A program made the position numbers and the translations under genes. The notes under the pieces are model-generated. The model worked only from the letters and a program-made list of their open reading frames with translations, was not told the origin of the DNA and did no database searches. Positions 51,631-60,493 of a stretch of 64,000 bases of DNA are shown here, piece by piece. The stretch's first letter is position 1. Each line of letters opens with the position of its first letter. Origin of the DNA: Halarcobacter mediterraneus (GTDB taxonomy: Bacteria; Campylobacterota; Campylobacteria; Campylobacterales; Arcobacteraceae). The stretch covers positions 620,001-684,000 of the forward strand of contig NZ_NXIE01000001.1 in assembly GCF_004116625.1 (NCBI RefSeq). The letters are read 5' to 3'.

Positions 51631-52536
51631 CTACTTCTTTACACTTGCTACAATAATATTATCTTTTAATAAAATGAAAGTAGCAAAAGATGAAATTAGT
51701 ATTCCTATTATCATCCAAATATTTATTAATTTAAATTCAAAAACAAATAATAAAATTGCAATAGTTGCAGGGTTTAAGTATATATAAGCCATTACTTTTC
51801 TTGGTCCTAAAATTACTGTACCTTTTTGATATAAATAAGAAGTAATCAAAGTTGCGGCTATACTTAAATATGCTACATATAAAAACTGTGTATTATCAAT
51901 TTTATTCCACTCTAAAGGAATATTTAGAAAAAATAAAGCAAGAGCCATCCAAATAGAACCTCCAACTAAAGTCATAAAAACTAAAACTATCATTTTGTCG
52001 TCTTCTTTATAAAAAAATTTAGCACAAATAGAATATAAAGCCATTGAAGAAATGGAAAAAAGAAATAAAATATCTCCTTTATTTAAGGACAAAGATAAAA
52101 ACATATCAAGACTTCCTTTGAATACAACAATTGAAGTACCAATAATTCCTATAAAATAAATCAAGTATTGTTTAGAAGATATCTTTTGTTTAAAAACAAA
52201 TATTGCAAAAAATGCAGTTAATAAAGGAACTAAAGTAAAAATTGTACCTGTATTTAATGCTGTGGTATATTCTAAAGAAGTGAATAAACCAATAAAAAAT
52301 GCTGAATAAAAAAAGCTAATTATCATCGCTCTTTTAAAAGTAGGAATCACTTTTTTTCTAAACTCTTTTTTTATAAATACAAAAGGAGCTAAAGCTAATG
52401 ATGCAATAATAAATCTTAATAAATTTATAGAAATAGGATCTATTATTCCTGATAATTTTTGGGAGACAATAAATGAACCACCAACTAGAAATGTTGCTAC
52501 TAATATAATCAAATGTGCATTTAAATCTTTTGACAT
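51631..52536 (-). CDS. EamA family (DMT) transporter, copy A
   Basis: 301 residues with ten membrane helices in two EamA repeats. LIILVATFLVGGSFIVSQKL and GIIDPISINLLRFIIASLAL open the first repeat, and YLYQKGTVILGPRKVMAYIY lies near residue 240. It is closely similar along its full length to the gene at 55969-56850 (same segments GGSF.VSQKLSG, EYTTALNTG.IFTLVPLLTA, YLYQK.TVILGP.K.MAY.YL). It is divergent from a Crp-like regulator, which is also duplicated. Probably exports a small metabolite or drug. Confidence 0.9.
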   Translation of the reverse strand: MSKDLNAHLIILVATFLVGGSFIVSQKLSGIIDPISINLLRFIIASLALAPFVFIKKEFRKKVIPTFKRAMIISFFYSAFFIGLFTSLEYTTALNTGTIFTLVPLLTAFFAIFVFKQKISSKQYLIYFIGIIGTSIVVFKGSLDMFLSLSLNKGDILFLFSISSMALYSICAKFFYKEDDKMIVLVFMTLVGGSIWMALALFFLNIPLEWNKIDNTQFLYVAYLSIAATLITSYLYQKGTVILGPRKVMAYIYLNPATIAILLFVFEFKLINIWMIIGILISSFATFILLKDNIIVASVKK

Positions 52537-52580
52537 AATCTTTCCTTTTTTTAATGGAAGAATATATAAATAATTTTATA

Positions 52581-52606
52581 TTGTCATTTACTTATGTTGA
52601 TTTTTT
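52581..52606. promoter_or_regulatory. Conserved element between EamA copy A and its regulator
   Basis: TTGTCATTTACTTATGTTGA followed by a T-run. The equivalent gap at 56893-56917 reads TTGTCATATACATAGGTTGA plus T-run. Conservation between the duplicated intergenic regions marks a likely operator. Confidence 0.55.
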
Positions 52607-52650
52607 ACAAAAATTCTTATATGCTAAGAAAAAAATTTATAAGTAATATA

Positions 52651-53253
52651 ATGAATATAAACAATAATCAAGTTTTTGATTCTTTAAAAGAAACTATGGA
52701 TTCTTATTTTCCACTTTCTAAAGAGACTTGGGAAGAATTAAAAAAAATTTGTAAAATTAGAAATATAAAAAAAAATGAATACGCTTTTGATTTTTATGAT
52801 AAAGTTAATGAAATAAGTTATGTATATAAAGGACTCTTTAGAACTTTTTCTTTAAATGAAAAAGGAGAAGAATATACTAAAAACTTTTTTTGGGAAACTA
52901 GACTTTATGGTCCTATGGTTGCTTTATTAAATAATAAACCTCTTACATCTATTGTTCAAGCTTTAGAAAATTCTATTGTAATAGAAATAAAACATGACAA
53001 ATACAGAGAGCTACTTTTAAAATATGATGATTTGAAAATGTATCATATTTTATATTTAGAAAAACACTGGATATTACAAAAAGATGAAAGTGCTTATTCC
53101 TTAGTATTAGAAGATGCAAAAGAAAGATATAAAAGATTTCAAGAAGAATATAAACATATTATTTCAAGGCTTCCTCAATATCATATTGCTTCTTATTTGG
53201 GGATTTCTCCAACTCATTTAAGTCGAATAAGAAAAGAACTAAAAGAAAAATAA
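52651..53253 (+). CDS. Crp/Fnr-type cyclic-nucleotide-fold regulator, copy A
   Basis: 200 residues from the ATG at 52651, chosen because the paralogue at 56961 starts at the same place (MN...F.SLK.T.DSY). The N-terminal cNMP-binding jelly roll (KKNEYAFDFYDKVNEISYVY, GLFRTFSLNEKGEEYTKNFF) lacks the cAMP-phosphate RxAS loop. The C-terminus ends in a helix-turn-helix, YHIASYLGISPTHLSRIRKE. It is divergent from EamA copy A and presumably controls it. The ligand is unknown. Confidence 0.88.
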   Translation: MNINNNQVFDSLKETMDSYFPLSKETWEELKKICKIRNIKKNEYAFDFYDKVNEISYVYKGLFRTFSLNEKGEEYTKNFFWETRLYGPMVALLNNKPLTSIVQALENSIVIEIKHDKYRELLLKYDDLKMYHILYLEKHWILQKDESAYSLVLEDAKERYKRFQEEYKHIISRLPQYHIASYLGISPTHLSRIRKELKEK

Positions 53254-53255
53254 TT

Positions 53256-54062
53256 ATGTTAAAATCATCAATAATGAAAGAAATTTCTTTTAAAGAAAAC
53301 AAGCTTATTTTTAAATATATGAATAAAAAGCACTCTTTTTCAAAACATATCCATGAAAATAACTATATGCTTGGAGTTTGTTTAGCAGGGAAAAGTATTT
53401 TTTCAATGGACAATAAAGATTTTGAAGTAAACAAAAATATGTTATGTTTAATACCTCCAAACACTGTTCATTCTTGTAATTCTTTTGAAATAGAGGATAA
53501 ATGGGAATATCTAACTTGTTTTATACCTAAAAAACTTTTTGAAGAAGTAGCAAATAGTATTTGTTCAAAAAGTAATGTAACTTTCAAAAAATATTTTATA
53601 AAAGATGATGACTTATCTAAGTATTTAAAAGAGCTTATTTCTACAACTTTAAGTTCTGAAAAAATTGCAAATGATGAAATCATAAACTTTATAAATCTAT
53701 TTTGTGAAAAATATATGACATATAAAGAAAAAATCAAAACCATAGAAAATGAGAAATTTGAAGTGCTTTTTGAATATCTTAAAAAAGAAAACTATGATAT
53801 AAAAGAACTAACTTTTTATGAAATGGCAAATATTATGAAAATGAATCCTTATTATTTTCATAGACTTTTTTCTAAAACTATTGGTTTAACACCTCAAACA
53901 TTTATAAACTTTCTTAAGGTTTCAAAAGCTACAAAACTCTTAAAAGAGTATCAAAATCTCTCTTCTTTAGCTCAAGAATGTGGTTTTTATGACCAAGCAC
54001 ATTTTACAAAAGAGTTTAAGAAATATCATGGAATAACACCAACAAAATATAAAAGTATTTAA
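53256..54062 (+). CDS. AraC family transcriptional regulator
   Basis: 268 residues. An N-terminal cupin sensor (HSFSKHIHENNYMLGVCLAG, CLIPPNTVHSCNSFE) is followed by two helix-turn-helix units: MANIMKMNPYYFHRLFSKTI near residue 190, then LTPQTFINFLKVSKATKLL, and SLAQECGFYDQAHFTKEFKK near 238 ending HGITPTKYKS. It follows the Crp-like gene by two bases, so they share a transcript. Possible target: the DASS transporter 70 bases downstream. Confidence 0.88.
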   Translation: MLKSSIMKEISFKENKLIFKYMNKKHSFSKHIHENNYMLGVCLAGKSIFSMDNKDFEVNKNMLCLIPPNTVHSCNSFEIEDKWEYLTCFIPKKLFEEVANSICSKSNVTFKKYFIKDDDLSKYLKELISTTLSSEKIANDEIINFINLFCEKYMTYKEKIKTIENEKFEVLFEYLKKENYDIKELTFYEMANIMKMNPYYFHRLFSKTIGLTPQTFINFLKVSKATKLLKEYQNLSSLAQECGFYDQAHFTKEFKKYHGITPTKYKSI

Positions 54063-54134
54063 AATTGTTCAAAATATTACAATACATAATTTCTTGAAAA
54101 TGCTAAAATTCACAAAAAATGCAAAAGGAAAAAA

Positions 54135-55481
54135 ATGTTTAAAAATATTGCTTTTATTGTTATCCCCATATTTTTATATTTATCACTATTTAATTTTATT
54201 GAAGAACAAAAAGATTTACTACTTATATCTTTAATCCTTACTACAATAATATATTGGGCTACAAATATAGTTCCCCTATACTTTTCATCACTAATATTTT
54301 TATTTACTTGTTTAGTCTTTTCTTTAAGTACCAAAGAGATAATCTTTTCAGGGTTTTCATCTTCTGCTTTTTGGCTAGTTGTAGCAGGAATGTTAATTGC
54401 AACTGCTATTAAAAATGTAGAATTAAACAAGCGATTTACTAACTTCTTTGCTTTTATACAAAATATGACTTATCTAAAGATTTTGATTCTAATATCTGCT
54501 CTTTCTCTTGGTTTTAGTTTTATTATGCCTTCAAGTGTAGTAAGAATTGTATTATTAGTTCCTTTTGCTATTAGCCTTGCCAAAGCTTTAGGCTTTGAAG
54601 AAAAAGACAAAGGGTATATTGGAATTTTACTAAGCTTTATTCTTTGTAGTTCAATTCCTGCTTTTACTATCTTACCTGCAAATGTTCCAAATATGATTTT
54701 AAGTGGTTTAACAAAAGAAATATATGACTATGAGTTGCTTTTTTCTCACTATTTATTAGCAAATTTCTTTATTTTAGGTTTTATAAAAAATATAGTTATT
54801 GTGAGTTTGATTTATCTATTTTTTAAAGATAATATCAAAGATAATAAAATAGAAAAAGAAAATACTACTTATAGTAAAAATGAAAAAATAGTGATGATAA
54901 CATTAAGTATTTTATTGCTTCTTTGGTTGAGTGATTTTATACATAAAATACCACCAAGTGTTATTGCTATTATAGGAATTTTATTTTTAGCATATCCAAG
55001 TATAAATATCATAAAAGCAAAAGATATTAACACAGTAAACTTTTCATCATTGATTTTTGTAGCAGCAATTATTAGTCTAGGAAGTGTTGTTGCAAATAAT
55101 GATTATATTAAAGATAGTTTACTACAACTTGTAAATCTTTATGAACCTTCAAAGTACGAAGTTTTTGACTATATCAAATTAACTTTACTTATGTCTTTAA
55201 GTGGTATTATAATTACCCAACCAACTATTCCAGCCATATATACACCTATTGCCGAACATTTAAGTACAATAAGTAGTTTTAGCTTAGATGAAATATTCAT
55301 GATGCAAGTTGCAGCTTTTTCTAATGTATTTTTTCCTTTCCAAGCTCCTCCTTTAGCAGTAGGACTTGCATTATCTGGAATAAAACAAAAATATATGTTA
55401 AAAGTAGTATTGCTCACAGCTTTAATTACTATAGTATTTTTATATCCTTTAGAAGCTTATTGGTTAAAATTTATAAGATAA
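54135..55481 (+). CDS. DASS/SLC13 family anion transporter
   Basis: 448 residues with 11-12 membrane helices. ALSLGFSFIMPSSVVRIVLL near residue 125 is the divalent anion:Na+ symporter motif (usually N/S-N-T/S), CSSIPAFTILPANVPNMILS near 180 the second. A matching pseudo-repeat lies in the C-terminal half (QPTIPAIYTPIAEHL; FPFQAPPLAVGLALSGI). Substrates of the family are dicarboxylates or sulfate. A strong AAAAGGAAAAA precedes the ATG. It follows an AraC gene that may sense the substrate. Confidence 0.85.
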   Translation: MFKNIAFIVIPIFLYLSLFNFIEEQKDLLLISLILTTIIYWATNIVPLYFSSLIFLFTCLVFSLSTKEIIFSGFSSSAFWLVVAGMLIATAIKNVELNKRFTNFFAFIQNMTYLKILILISALSLGFSFIMPSSVVRIVLLVPFAISLAKALGFEEKDKGYIGILLSFILCSSIPAFTILPANVPNMILSGLTKEIYDYELLFSHYLLANFFILGFIKNIVIVSLIYLFFKDNIKDNKIEKENTTYSKNEKIVMITLSILLLLWLSDFIHKIPPSVIAIIGILFLAYPSINIIKAKDINTVNFSSLIFVAAIISLGSVVANNDYIKDSLLQLVNLYEPSKYEVFDYIKLTLLMSLSGIIITQPTIPAIYTPIAEHLSTISSFSLDEIFMMQVAAFSNVFFPFQAPPLAVGLALSGIKQKYMLKVVLLTALITIVFLYPLEAYWLKFIR

Positions 55482-55566
55482 TAATTTTAGAAAGTTTTAA
55501 CTAGACTTCTAATATAGTTCCATTTAGTAATGATTTTCAATACTAAATAACTATTTAGGAATTCAC

Positions 55567-55908
55567 TTGGTAATAGAATTTGCAATATATTTTTTAGCAG
55601 CTTTTTTTGAAATATTAGGGTGCTATAGTTTTTGGATGGTTTTTAAACTTGAAAAATCATCTTTTTGGCTCTTTTTAGGAGTAATTTCTTTGATTCTTTT
55701 TGCTTATTTACTTACAAAAATAAACTTAGAATTTGCTGGACGAGCTTATGCTATTTATGGAGGTATTTATATTATCTCTTCATTAGCTTGGTTGTTTTTT
55801 GTAGAAAAACAAGCTTTTAATAAATGGGATATTATAGGTTCACTAGTTGTATTTACAGGAATTTGTATTATTCTTTTTGGAAATCAAAAAGCTATAAGTA
55901 ATATATAA
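55567..55908 (+). CDS. YnfA family small membrane protein
   Basis: 113 residues with four membrane helices (about 4-22, 31-48, 61-79, 91-109). AAFFEILGCYSFWMV near the start, GRAYAIYGGIYIISSLAW near 59 and WDIIGSLVVFTGICIILFG at the end are typical of YnfA/UPF0060, a small multidrug-resistance-like family. It starts at a TTG with AGGA upstream. It ends in a terminator shared with the convergent EamA copy B. Confidence 0.88.
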   Translation: MVIEFAIYFLAAFFEILGCYSFWMVFKLEKSSFWLFLGVISLILFAYLLTKINLEFAGRAYAIYGGIYIISSLAWLFFVEKQAFNKWDIIGSLVVFTGICIILFGNQKAISNI

Positions 55909-55943
55909 TTGCTCCATTAAAATGCTTTTTGTGATAAATTTAA

Positions 55944-55966
55944 AAAAAGGGAAAGATTCCCTTTTT
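55944..55966. terminator. Convergent terminator, YnfA and EamA copy B
   Basis: AAAAAGGGAA and TTCCCTTTTT pair perfectly around AGA, with T-rich and A-rich flanks suited to both directions. Confidence 0.85.
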
Positions 55967-55968
55967 AA

Positions 55969-56850
55969 TTAACTTTTTATTAAAAGTATTATGGTAGAAA
56001 AAGTAGATATCAATATACCCATAATTACCCAATAACTTAAAACTTGAGAAGATACGATAAACATAAGTATTGCAATTGAAGCAGGAGTTAAATAAGTATA
56101 AGCCATAATTTTCTTAGGTCCTAAAATCACTGTACATTTTTGATATAAATAAGCAGTAACCAAAGTTGCAGGTATACTAATATACCCTAAAGAAACAAAA
56201 TCATCACTACTGATTCTATCCCATTGTAAAGGTACATTAAATATAATTAAAGCAAATGACATCCAAATGCAACCACCAACTAATGTCAGGAAAACTAAAA
56301 CAAATAACTCATCATCTTCTTTATAAAAATATTTTGCACAAATAGAATACATAGCTATAAATAAAATAGAAATAAAGAAATATGTATCACCTTTATTTAA
56401 AGTAAGTGACAAAAAAAGTTGTAAACTTGCTTTAAATACCACAATACAAGTTCCAATAATTCCCAAGAAATATACTATATATTGTTTTTTTGGAATTTTT
56501 TGTTTAAAAAACATCATTGATAATAAAGCAGTAAGCAAGGGTACAAGGGTAAATATTGCTCCTGTATTTAAAGCAGTTGTATATTCTAAAGAGATAAACA
56601 TTCCTATTAAAAAAGATGTGTAAAAAAAACTTATTATAAATGCTCTTTTAAAAGTTGAAATAAGTTTTACTCTATACTCTTTTTTTAAAAATATAAAAGG
56701 GAGTAAAGTTAAAGTTGCTATTAAAAATCTTAATAAATTAATTGAAATAGGATTAATTAATCCTGATAATTTTTGAGATACTAAAAATGATCCTCCTGAT
56801 ATAAACGTTGCAAATAAAATTAAGATATGTGCATATAATGTTTTTGACAT
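55969..56850 (-). CDS. EamA family (DMT) transporter, copy B
   Basis: 293 residues from the ATG at 56850 (AAAGGATATTTT just before); a ten-codon upstream extension lacks a ribosome site and is absent from copy A. Ten membrane helices. LILFATFISGGSFLVSQKLS opens the protein and YLYQKCTVILGPKKIMAYTY lies near residue 230. Most of the text can be aligned with copy A at 51631-52536 without gaps. Divergent from Crp-like copy B. The pair is one half of a duplicated module. Confidence 0.9.
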   Translation of the reverse strand: MSKTLYAHILILFATFISGGSFLVSQKLSGLINPISINLLRFLIATLTLLPFIFLKKEYRVKLISTFKRAFIISFFYTSFLIGMFISLEYTTALNTGAIFTLVPLLTALLSMMFFKQKIPKKQYIVYFLGIIGTCIVVFKASLQLFLSLTLNKGDTYFFISILFIAMYSICAKYFYKEDDELFVLVFLTLVGGCIWMSFALIIFNVPLQWDRISSDDFVSLGYISIPATLVTAYLYQKCTVILGPKKIMAYTYLTPASIAILMFIVSSQVLSYWVIMGILISTFSTIILLIKS

Positions 56851-56892
56851 AAAATATCCTTTTTTGATATAGATTATCAAAATAATTTATTT

Positions 56893-56917
56893 TTGTCATA
56901 TACATAGGTTGATTTTT
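56893..56917. promoter_or_regulatory. Conserved element between EamA copy B and its regulator
   Basis: TTGTCATATACATAGGTTGA plus T-run, the counterpart of the element at 52581-52606. Sixteen or more of the first 20 positions are the same in both copies. Confidence 0.55.
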
Positions 56918-56960
56918 AAATAAATTTGTAATATCCTTTCTAAAATATTAAAGATTATTT

Positions 56961-57578
56961 ATGAATACAAGTACAGAAGAAATATTTAACTCACTTAAAA
57001 AAACTTTGGATTCTTATTATCCTATTTCAGAAAAAACTTGGGAAGATTTTAAAAATATATGTATTATAAAAGAAATAAAAAAAAATGAATATGCCTTTGA
57101 ACTTTATGATAAAGTAGATGCTTTTTCTTATGTATATAAAGGTTTATTTAGGACATTTTCATTTAATGAAAAAGCAGAAGAATATACAAAAAAATTTTTC
57201 TGGGAAACTAAATTTTATGGACCAATGGTTGCACTATTATATAAAAAATCCATAAATGCAGTAGTTCAAGCAATAGAGGATTCAATAGTTATAGATATTA
57301 AACATGATAAATATAGAAAACTTTTAGAAAAATATGATGATTTAAAATTTTTCCATATTTTTTATTTAGAAAAACATTGGGTATTAGAAAGAGATGATAT
57401 AGGTTCTTCTCTTGTTCTTGATAATGCCAAAAAAAGATATGAAAAATTTAATGAAGAATTTAAAAACATTATAAATAGAATTCCTAAATACTATATAGCA
57501 TCATATTTAGGTATCTCACCTACTCATTTGAGTCGTATAAGAAAAGAATTAAAAAAAAATAATACTCTTTCTTCATAA
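56961..57578 (+). CDS. Crp/Fnr-type cyclic-nucleotide-fold regulator, copy B
   Basis: 205 residues, colinear with the copy at 52651: KKNEYAFELYDKVDAFSYVY, GLFRTFSFNEKAEEYTKKFF, FWETKFYGPMVALLYKKS, HDKYRKLLEKYDDLKFFHI, and the C-terminal helix-turn-helix YYIASYLGISPTHLSRIRKE. The recognition helix is identical to copy A, so both regulators probably see the same DNA site. The sensor domains differ more. Presumed controller of EamA copy B. Confidence 0.88.
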   Translation: MNTSTEEIFNSLKKTLDSYYPISEKTWEDFKNICIIKEIKKNEYAFELYDKVDAFSYVYKGLFRTFSFNEKAEEYTKKFFWETKFYGPMVALLYKKSINAVVQAIEDSIVIDIKHDKYRKLLEKYDDLKFFHIFYLEKHWVLERDDIGSSLVLDNAKKRYEKFNEEFKNIINRIPKYYIASYLGISPTHLSRIRKELKKNNTLSS

Positions 57579-57635
57579 ATATATTTACTAATATTTTTTA
57601 ACTTAATATAAATTTGTTTACATATGTGAAGGTAA

Positions 57636-58439
57636 CTATATATATCGAAGTATTGAATTTACTTCATCTTCTTCTAGTGAAAAGTTTTTTATATCTAAAT
57701 CTTCTATCATATGAGTTTTTGAAGTTGTTCCATTAAGAGGGGTTATTCCTATTTGATTTAAAAACTTATAAAAAATTTGAGGTACAGTTCGTTTATAGTT
57801 TTTTGCTAATGTTTGAATTTCTGTAAGTTTTAGTAAATGAGGATTTGCAGTTAGTGACCAAAAACTTTGATATACAATACCTCTTTGTCTTGCAAACTCT
57901 CTTATTTCTTTATCATATTGTGTTTCACTATAAAACCTATTTTGAATTACACTTGGTTTTACCTTTGCAGTATCATAAAGATATGCAAGTAAATTCAAAT
58001 CATAACAATTTGAAATACCTATTTGCCCTACTTCACCAGAAGTAACAAACTCTTCCATAGTTTTATACACTTTTAATAAATCCTCTAAAGGAGCAAAGGG
58101 AGAATGAATAAGATAAGAATCTATAAAATCTGTTTTTAGATTTTGTTTTGACTTATAAAAAGATTTTTCAAGTTGAATTAAAACATTATCACTAGCTTCA
58201 TAGGGCATATTATTTCTATCTTGTCCAGATATAGGAGTAAACTTTGTTTGAAGAAATATATCTTTTCTATTAATACCTTTTTTAATGGCATTTTCTAAAC
58301 CCTCTCCAACTAAATCTTCCCTGTAATGCTTTGGCTGACAAGCAGTATCTATGGCTTTAAAACCACTTAAAAGAGCTTCTTCTACTAAAGAAGCAGTATT
58401 CTCTTTTTTCCATGCTGTTCCATAAATCATATTTATCAT
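57636..58439 (-). CDS. Aldo/keto reductase
   Basis: 267 residues. Catalytic tetrad candidates: aspartate in GFKAIDTACQ near residue 37, tyrosine in KHYREDLVGEGL near 44, lysine in FLQTKFTPISG near 66, histidine in DSYLIHSPFAPLE near 110. The C-terminal NADPH loop is poorly conserved. It reduces carbonyls with NADPH. It ends the GNAT, ABC-F, GyrI-like, AKR minus-strand set (gap of 22 bases to the GyrI-like gene). Confidence 0.88.
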   Translation of the reverse strand: MINMIYGTAWKKENTASLVEEALLSGFKAIDTACQPKHYREDLVGEGLENAIKKGINRKDIFLQTKFTPISGQDRNNMPYEASDNVLIQLEKSFYKSKQNLKTDFIDSYLIHSPFAPLEDLLKVYKTMEEFVTSGEVGQIGISNCYDLNLLAYLYDTAKVKPSVIQNRFYSETQYDKEIREFARQRGIVYQSFWSLTANPHLLKLTEIQTLAKNYKRTVPQIFYKFLNQIGITPLNGTTSKTHMIEDLDIKNFSLEEDEVNSILRYI

Positions 58440-58461
58440 AATTACTCCTTTAGATAAAGCC

Positions 58462-58905
58462 TTATTTAATAGAAATATATATTTCTATCTCATCTTCTTT
58501 TGCATATTTTTCAAAATCAAAATTATATGCTCGTTCATATTCACAAGATTCAGACTCAAAATAAGCCCATATCTCTTTCCAAGTTTCTATTACTACTTCA
58601 GGAAATTCACCCTTTTTTGAAAATACTAAATATTTATCTTTTTCTATAGTAATGGCATTTTTAGGTTTTGTAACTTCTACTCCAATTGTATAATCATAAT
58701 CAGAGTTTACATCATTTTCATATTTATTATAAACTCCATACATAGCCATATTTTTTGCTTTATTGAAAGTTTTACTTTCTATATTTTCATCCACATACTG
58801 TTGCCATAAAGCTGGAATTTTACCTTCTTCACTAAATTCTATTTCATTATTTGTTCTTGTACTAATACCTGCTACATAAAATTTTTCTAAATATTTTACT
58901 TTCAT
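58462..58905 (-). CDS. GyrI-like small-molecule-binding protein
   Basis: 147 residues of the AraC effector-binding/GyrI fold: KYLEKFYVAGISTRTNNEIE, IPALWQQYVDE, DYDYTIGVEV near 69, YLVFSKKGEFPEVVIETWKE near 88, and a closing YNFDFEKY with EIEIYISIK. Such stand-alone domains bind drugs or lipophilic cations. Its position directly behind an ABC-F gene (33-base gap) is consistent with antibiotic protection. Confidence 0.88.
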   Translation of the reverse strand: MKVKYLEKFYVAGISTRTNNEIEFSEEGKIPALWQQYVDENIESKTFNKAKNMAMYGVYNKYENDVNSDYDYTIGVEVTKPKNAITIEKDKYLVFSKKGEFPEVVIETWKEIWAYFESESCEYERAYNFDFEKYAKEDEIEIYISIK

Positions 58906-58938
58906 TTTTTCTCTTTCATTATTTTGTTTGTAAGTTTA

Positions 58939-60426
58939 TCATATTAAAACCTCTAAATTAAAATTAGATGGACTTTTTTCTGAAATTTTCCAAGTTTTTG
59001 TTTTAATATTCTTTATAAAATGCAAATCATGACTTACAAATAAAACTGTACCTTTATACTCTTTTAAAGCCTCTTGCAAAGATAAAATTGAATCAATATC
59101 CATATGATTAGTAGGTTCATCTAATATCATAAAAGCTATATTTTCTAATAAGGCTTTAGCAAACAATAACTTTTTTAACTCCCCAGAACTTGGAAAGTCA
59201 TTATTTAATAGAGTTTTAGCATTTGAAGACAATCTTGTTATAAAAGTAAAAAGTTCTCCTTTTTTTTCATTAGATAAATTATTTATCTCTTCAAATAACT
59301 CTTGTGCTTTTTTTAAGTCAATTTCTTGGGGAAGAAACAATATTTCATCTAAGTTTAGTCTTGAAACTATTTGTTTAATAAAAGTAGATTTCCCCACGCC
59401 ATTGTCTCCCAAAAGAACTATTTTATCTCCTTTATTTATACAAAGTTCAGGATAAAACAAAGTTTTTTTATCTGTTAGTTTTATACTACCCTCTTCAATA
59501 AAAAAAGGGAAAATATCATTTTTACTTGATATTTGTTCTATTGCTATTCCTTTTTTATACTCTTTATCTAAATTAATTTTTTGTGAATTTAATTGTTGTA
59601 GTTTTGTATTAAAAGTATCTACTTTTTTTGAATCATTTTTATCTTTTCCTGTTAGCTTTGCTAAGTTTATTTTTTCTTTTAAACTTTTATCTTTTTTATC
59701 AATACTTTTTTTTGAAAGTCTTGATTTACTTTTAGAAACTTTTTCTTTTTGACTTTGAATATTTTTTTGCAAAGATTTAATCTTTTGATTTTGTTTTTCA
59801 AACTCTTTTTTCAAACTGTCTTGTTCTTTTTTAAACTCGTTTATTGCTTGTGAATAAAAAGTATTGTACTTATAAAAAATCTTATTTTTTATGATAATAG
59901 TATGAGTACATAAAGAGTCTAACACTTCTTTGTCATGACTAACTATTATTCCTATTTTATTAAAAGTAGTAAGTGCTTTTATTACTAGTTCTTTTGTAGA
60001 AATATCTAAATGATTTGTAGGCTCATCTAAAAGCAAGATATCAACATCACTATAAAGAGCAATGGCTATTTGTATTTTTTTCTTCTCTCCAAAACTTAAA
60101 GACTCCCAGCGATAAAGCCACTCATCTTCTATACCCAATAACTCTTGTAATTTATATTTTTTGCTTCTATAGTCCTCTCTAAACTCTTCAAAATTATCAG
60201 GTAAAGAATACATTTTTTGCTTACAATAATATACTAAATTATTACCAACTATTGTTCCTGTATTTGCTTTTAATTTTTTCGAAATAAGCTTTAACAAAGT
60301 AGTCTTACCTGAGCCATTTTGTCCTACAATAGAAGTAAAACCATTTGTAAACTCTAAATTTAAATTTATTAAAATATCATTATGTAAATATTTATAAGAA
60401 AGATTGTTTATTTGTAAATGTTGCAT
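58939..60426 (-). CDS. ABC-F family ATPase (ribosome protection type)
   Basis: 495 residues, two ABC domains and no membrane part. Domain 1: Walker A IVGQNGSGKTTLLKL near 34, signature LSFGEKKKIQIAIAL near 108, Walker B LLLDEPTNHLD. A lysine-rich coiled-coil linker (about 180-270) follows. Domain 2: Walker A LLGDNGVGKSTFIKQ near 330, signature SSGELKKLLFAKAL near 410, Walker B MILDEPTNHMD. ABC-F proteins act on the ribosome E site; short members of this layout give antibiotic resistance. Its ribosome-binding site lies in an alternative RNA structure (see 60433-60491). Confidence 0.92.
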   Translation of the reverse strand: MQHLQINNLSYKYLHNDILINLNLEFTNGFTSIVGQNGSGKTTLLKLISKKLKANTGTIVGNNLVYYCKQKMYSLPDNFEEFREDYRSKKYKLQELLGIEDEWLYRWESLSFGEKKKIQIAIALYSDVDILLLDEPTNHLDISTKELVIKALTTFNKIGIIVSHDKEVLDSLCTHTIIIKNKIFYKYNTFYSQAINEFKKEQDSLKKEFEKQNQKIKSLQKNIQSQKEKVSKSKSRLSKKSIDKKDKSLKEKINLAKLTGKDKNDSKKVDTFNTKLQQLNSQKINLDKEYKKGIAIEQISSKNDIFPFFIEEGSIKLTDKKTLFYPELCINKGDKIVLLGDNGVGKSTFIKQIVSRLNLDEILFLPQEIDLKKAQELFEEINNLSNEKKGELFTFITRLSSNAKTLLNNDFPSSGELKKLLFAKALLENIAFMILDEPTNHMDIDSILSLQEALKEYKGTVLFVSHDLHFIKNIKTKTWKISEKSPSNFNLEVLI

Positions 60427-60432
60427 TGAAAT

Positions 60433-60491
60433 TCCTTGATTATGCTATAAAAGATCAAGGATAATTGTATTTTTTTAAATTTTATCCTTGA
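60433..60491 (-). promoter_or_regulatory. Three-segment alternative RNA structure before the ABC-F gene
   Basis: On the minus-strand transcript: segment C, TCAAGGATAA (60491-60482), begins two bases after the GNAT stop; segment B, TTATCCTTGAT (60464-60454); segment A, ATCAAGGA (60440-60433), which contains the ABC-F Shine-Dalgarno AAGGA six bases before its ATG. B can pair with C (10 bp) or with A (8 bp) but not both. B:A hides the ribosome site; C:B frees it. C:B is followed by TCTTTTATAG, a poor terminator. Confidence 0.65.
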
Positions 60492-60493
60492 AT

